A stretch of DNA of 26,334 bases from Ciborinia camelliae. Taxonomy: Eukaryota > Ascomycota > Leotiomycetes > Helotiales > Sclerotiniaceae. Of this stretch, positions 24,201 to 26,334 are shown in pieces; the first letter of the stretch is position 1, and the number at the start of each line of letters is the position of its first letter. Below the pieces are notes generated by a model that was not told the origin of the DNA, did not search any database, and was given only the letters and a program-made list of their open reading frames with translations. Location: contig JANPYM010000013.1 in assembly GCA_025890175.1 (NCBI GenBank), positions 2,016,288-2,042,621 on the forward strand, read 5' to 3'. The position numbers were made by a program, and so were the translations under genes.

Positions 24201-25535
24201 TAAATTTGATTAATAAATAAAAAATGTAGAAATATATAAATATAAAAGATAATTAATTTTTTGAGATTAAAATTTTTTTTTTTTATAAATTATTTATTAA
24301 AATTATTTTATAATTTAATTAATAAAATCTTTTTGTTATATTAATTTAAATAAAACAATAAAAACTTTAATATCCAGATTGATATATACTTTATTATATT
24401 AAAGTTTTGTATATATATAACTTAAATCGATTTTATTAATTTTTTTGAAAATATTAAAATTAAATAATTTAAAATTATTTTTAAAAATATATAAAAAATC
24501 GATATTAATAAATTCTTTTTTTTAATATTAAAATTGTTTAAAAAAAAAAAAACTTTAAATATTTTATACAAAAGTTTTTAACAAATTAAATTTATTTTTA
24601 AAATATAATTTATTAAATCTATATTTTTTTAAAATATTAAAAATTATTTTAATAAAAAATCTTAAAATTAGTTTTAATAAAAATAAATTAAAAATTATAA
24701 AAATTAATAATAATTTAAGTTTATTAATTAATCCCGAAATTTTAAAATTTATTAATTTTTCGAATCAAATCTATAAAAAAACTATTATTAATTAAATAAA
24801 TTAACAAAAAATGAAATATAAGGTTTTAATAAAAAAAAGTATAAAAATCTAAAATTTATATATTATGATTAAATAATTATAAATTATTTTAAATAAAGAT
24901 TTATAATATTTAGATTATTTAATGTTTTTATAAAGTTTATATATAATAGCTTTTAAAATTATAAAAGATTTTGAATAAATATTAAATAGAATAAAATCGA
25001 AATATAGGGTATCCAAATTTATAATAAATAAAAGATATAAAGATAATAAATTTTTATAAAATATTTTAAAAAAATCAGATTTTGATAAAAAATTGATAAA
25101 AAATATAGAAATAAAAATATACAAGTTTTGTCTACTATCCTTTTTGAAGAAAATTGTAATAATTATATTATACTAAAAAATATAAATAAATAAATAAATA
25201 AAAAAAATAGAAATGAAGATAAGAAAAGTATAATAATAAATTTTTATTTAATTCAAATTAAAATATAATAAATATAAAATTTAGTTTTTAATAAATAATA
25301 TTATATTGAAAATAGTATATTTAAATTATAATGGTATATTTAATATTAATAATACTTTTTATATTAAAATAATTAAAATCTAAAATTCTTTAAATTTTTT
25401 TTAATTTTATAAAAAACGTTTGTTAGTATTTAATTAGATTGTTTGTATATAAATATTAATAATATTTTATAACAATAAAATTAAACTTTTTTTAAATATA
25501 ATTTAAATTTTTAATTTGTAAAGTTTATTAATTAA
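21189..25535 (-). pseudogene. E2 upstream body: presumed gag, protease, integrase and linker
   Basis: The length (4.35 kb) plus the 0.5 kb on the other side of E3 equals the distance from reverse transcriptase to 5' LTR in E1, which is why I assign it to the rest of E2. Motifs for integrase or gag could not be read with confidence. A less degraded patch at 24036-24115 (with GATCCCCAAAT and TTTGGTATAACCCT) would fall in gag. Confidence 0.5.
24915..25124 (-). pseudogene. Open 69-codon fragment in presumed E2 gag
   Basis: This minus-strand frame starts about 410 bp from the inner edge of the 5' LTR, a plausible place for the gag N-terminus or leader. The peptide (MYIFISIFFINFLSKSDFFK...) is AT-biased and resembles nothing I can name. 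It may be open by chance. Confidence 0.3.
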
Positions 25536-25710
25536 TATTGATTTATTTTAAGATAATAAATATATATATATAGTAATAAGGTGATTAGTAATAGTAGATA
25601 TAAAACTTGTTATAGTATTAATAATGTTCTAGCTAAGAGGGTGCGGGTGGGAGCACCCTAATATAGACGTATGCCGCGCCTAGCCCGCGCTAGCGCGCGC
25701 GCAGGCGAAA

Positions 25711-25731
25711 TCACGTGACAGGGTCACGTGA
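25711..25731. promoter_or_regulatory. Paired TCACGTGA dyad in E2 U3
   Basis: Perfect TCACGTGA sites at 25711-25718 and 25724-25731, 13 bp apart. They parallel the E1 pair at 9029-9050, including the CGCTAGCG palindrome about 15 to 20 bp to the left. Likely binding sites for a bHLH factor; binding is inferred. Confidence 0.5.
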
Positions 25732-25732
25732 C

Positions 25733-25753
25733 TGACAGGGGTGACCCCTGTCA
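25733..25753. repeat. 21-bp perfect inverted repeat at the LTR end
   Basis: TGACAGGGGT and ACCCCTGTCA are exact reverse complements around a single G, five bases from the LTR terminus. It could be a hairpin, a factor site, or an integrase recognition feature. Confidence 0.75.
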
Positions 25754-25758
25754 CAACA

Positions 25759-25763
25759 TTGAT
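25759..25763. repeat. Target-site duplication of E2, right copy
   Basis: TTGAT, the less mutated partner of TTAAT at 1224-1228. Confidence 0.6.
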
Positions 25764-26334
25764 TTTAGTTTAATTTAATGTTTTATTAAATAATAATTAG
25801 GTAATAGTTTGTTTTTTTTTTAAAAAAAAATTTGTTTTAAATCTTTATATTTATTTGAAATATTAGGGATTTTCAAAATAAAAATTTTATGTTTTGTTTA
25901 TATTATTTTAGAATTAAATATTTAGTTTAATTATAAAATCAAAATTTGTATTTTCTTGCTTATTTTTTGGTAGGTTTTTTATATTAAAATAATTTTAATA
26001 AATTTTAAATTGGGTTGAAAATAGAATTTTATTAATTATTAATTAATTTTAGGATTTATTGTTTTTAATTATAAAAAATTTAAAATTATATTTATATAAA
26101 AAAGATTTAGAATAATTAAAATAAATTAATAAATATATATTTTTTTATTTTTTAATATATTTATTGTTTTTATAATAAATCAATAATTTTTATAAATAAA
26201 AATATAAATTTTTAATATAAATATTAAAAATATATTTTTCCCTAATATAGATTCCTAATCCCATTCGATATATTTATTTTATTGAATTATATTAATTTAA
26301 ATATTTAAATTGATAAAATAATAAAATATTATTA
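25764..26334. other. AT-rich RIP-type flank, no readable gene
   Basis: Sequence right of E2. It is AT-rich but keeps somewhat more G than the interior up to about 26060. I see no gene, LTR or repeat pair in it. Confidence 0.5.

Larger units (their letters stand above)
1229..25758 (-). mobile_element. E2: RIP-degraded Ty1/copia LTR retrotransposon, interrupted by two insertions
   Basis: Two gaplessly alignable 223-bp LTRs bound this element, each with relic TG...CA ends and a 5-bp target duplication. The coding remnants lie on the minus strand: RNase H end at about 1960-1741 and reverse-transcriptase start at about 9821-9732. The element is split by E1 (2371-9065) and E3 (10287-21186). Without them it is about 6.9 kb, a normal size for a fungal copia element and close to E1. 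Distances also agree: RNase H to the reverse-transcriptase FVDEIK-like motif is about 1.2 kb in both elements, and that motif to the 5' LTR is about 4.7 kb in E1 and 4.8 kb in E2. All coding parts are destroyed, so the copy cannot move by itself. Confidence 0.8.
25536..25758 (-). repeat. 5' LTR of E2, half mutated and half intact
   Basis: The left portion to about 25623 is mutated like its partner at 1229-1323. From about 25624 to the end it is GC-rich. In element orientation the intact part is the U3 start, TGTTGTGACAGGGGTCACCC. It ends ACA and is followed by TTGAT. Confidence 0.9.
25624..25758 (-). other. GC-rich RIP-spared island in the E2 5' LTR
   Basis: This 135-bp stretch aligns gaplessly with 1317-1451, where almost all its C and G are converted. 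It holds a hairpin AGGGTGC/GCACCCT (25636-25642 and 25651-25657), the palindrome GCGCTAGCGC (25687-25696), two TCACGTGA sites and a 21-bp palindrome. Confidence 0.85.

Noticed and set aside
1..26334. Mitochondrial genome with GC clusters, or a Plasmodium/Dictyostelium-type AT-rich genome
   Set aside because: GC islands are half of LTRs whose twins differ only by transitions, and copia pol relics are present with stops at Gln, Trp and Arg codons. This points to mutated nuclear repeats.

Overview
The window is a heavily mutated transposon graveyard from a nuclear genome, almost certainly of a filamentous ascomycete (Pezizomycotina) with repeat-induced point mutation (RIP). Nearly the whole 26 kb is A+T. 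Two independent LTR pairs align end to end without gaps, and every difference I checked is a C/T or G/A transition. That rules out an intrinsically AT-rich organelle or a Plasmodium-like genome as the main explanation. I see no intact gene, tRNA, rRNA or CRISPR array.

I reconstruct three nested elements. (1) An older Ty1/copia retrotransposon (called E2 here), minus strand, has its 3' LTR at 1229-1451 and 5' LTR at 25536-25758 (223 bp each). Its body survives in three pieces: 1452-2370, 9071-10286 and about 21187-25535. (2) A second, related copia element (E1), minus strand, occupies 2371-9065 with 201-bp LTRs and the 5-bp target duplication TTTAT. It is inserted in the reverse-transcriptase/RNase H part of E2. 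(3) A 10.9-kb segment (E3), 10287-21186, is flanked by TA and bounded by 20-bp imperfect terminal inverted repeats. It sits just upstream (in E2's sense) of the E2 reverse-transcriptase start. Removing E1 and E3 leaves E2 about 6.9 kb long, close to the 6.7 kb of E1, and the spacing of RNase H, reverse transcriptase and LTRs then agrees between the two copia elements.

Readable copia relics: E1 reverse transcriptase (about 4373-3600) and RNase H (about 3020-2965), E2 reverse transcriptase start (about 9821-9732) and E2 RNase H end (about 1960-1741). Most in-frame stops are TAA, TAG or TGA at places where the family has Gln, Trp or Arg.

E3 is the part I cannot assign to a known family. It seems to carry a very long plus-strand degenerate frame (about 12.2-17.6 kb), a convergent minus-strand frame with five 14-residue repeats (about 18.4-17.76 kb), and a repeat-rich right end. 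That end holds a C-free G-rich tract, a 17-bp satellite with a 68-bp higher-order period, and a 23-bp array that runs into a relic of the CACGTG dyad found in the copia LTRs.

Two short GC-rich islands (about 8961-9065 and 25624-25758) are unmutated outer ends of the 5' LTRs of E1 and E2. They preserve paired TCACGTGA sites and hairpins. The corresponding parts of the 3' LTRs are fully mutated, so the islands show what the sequence was before RIP and pose the question of why these edges were spared.
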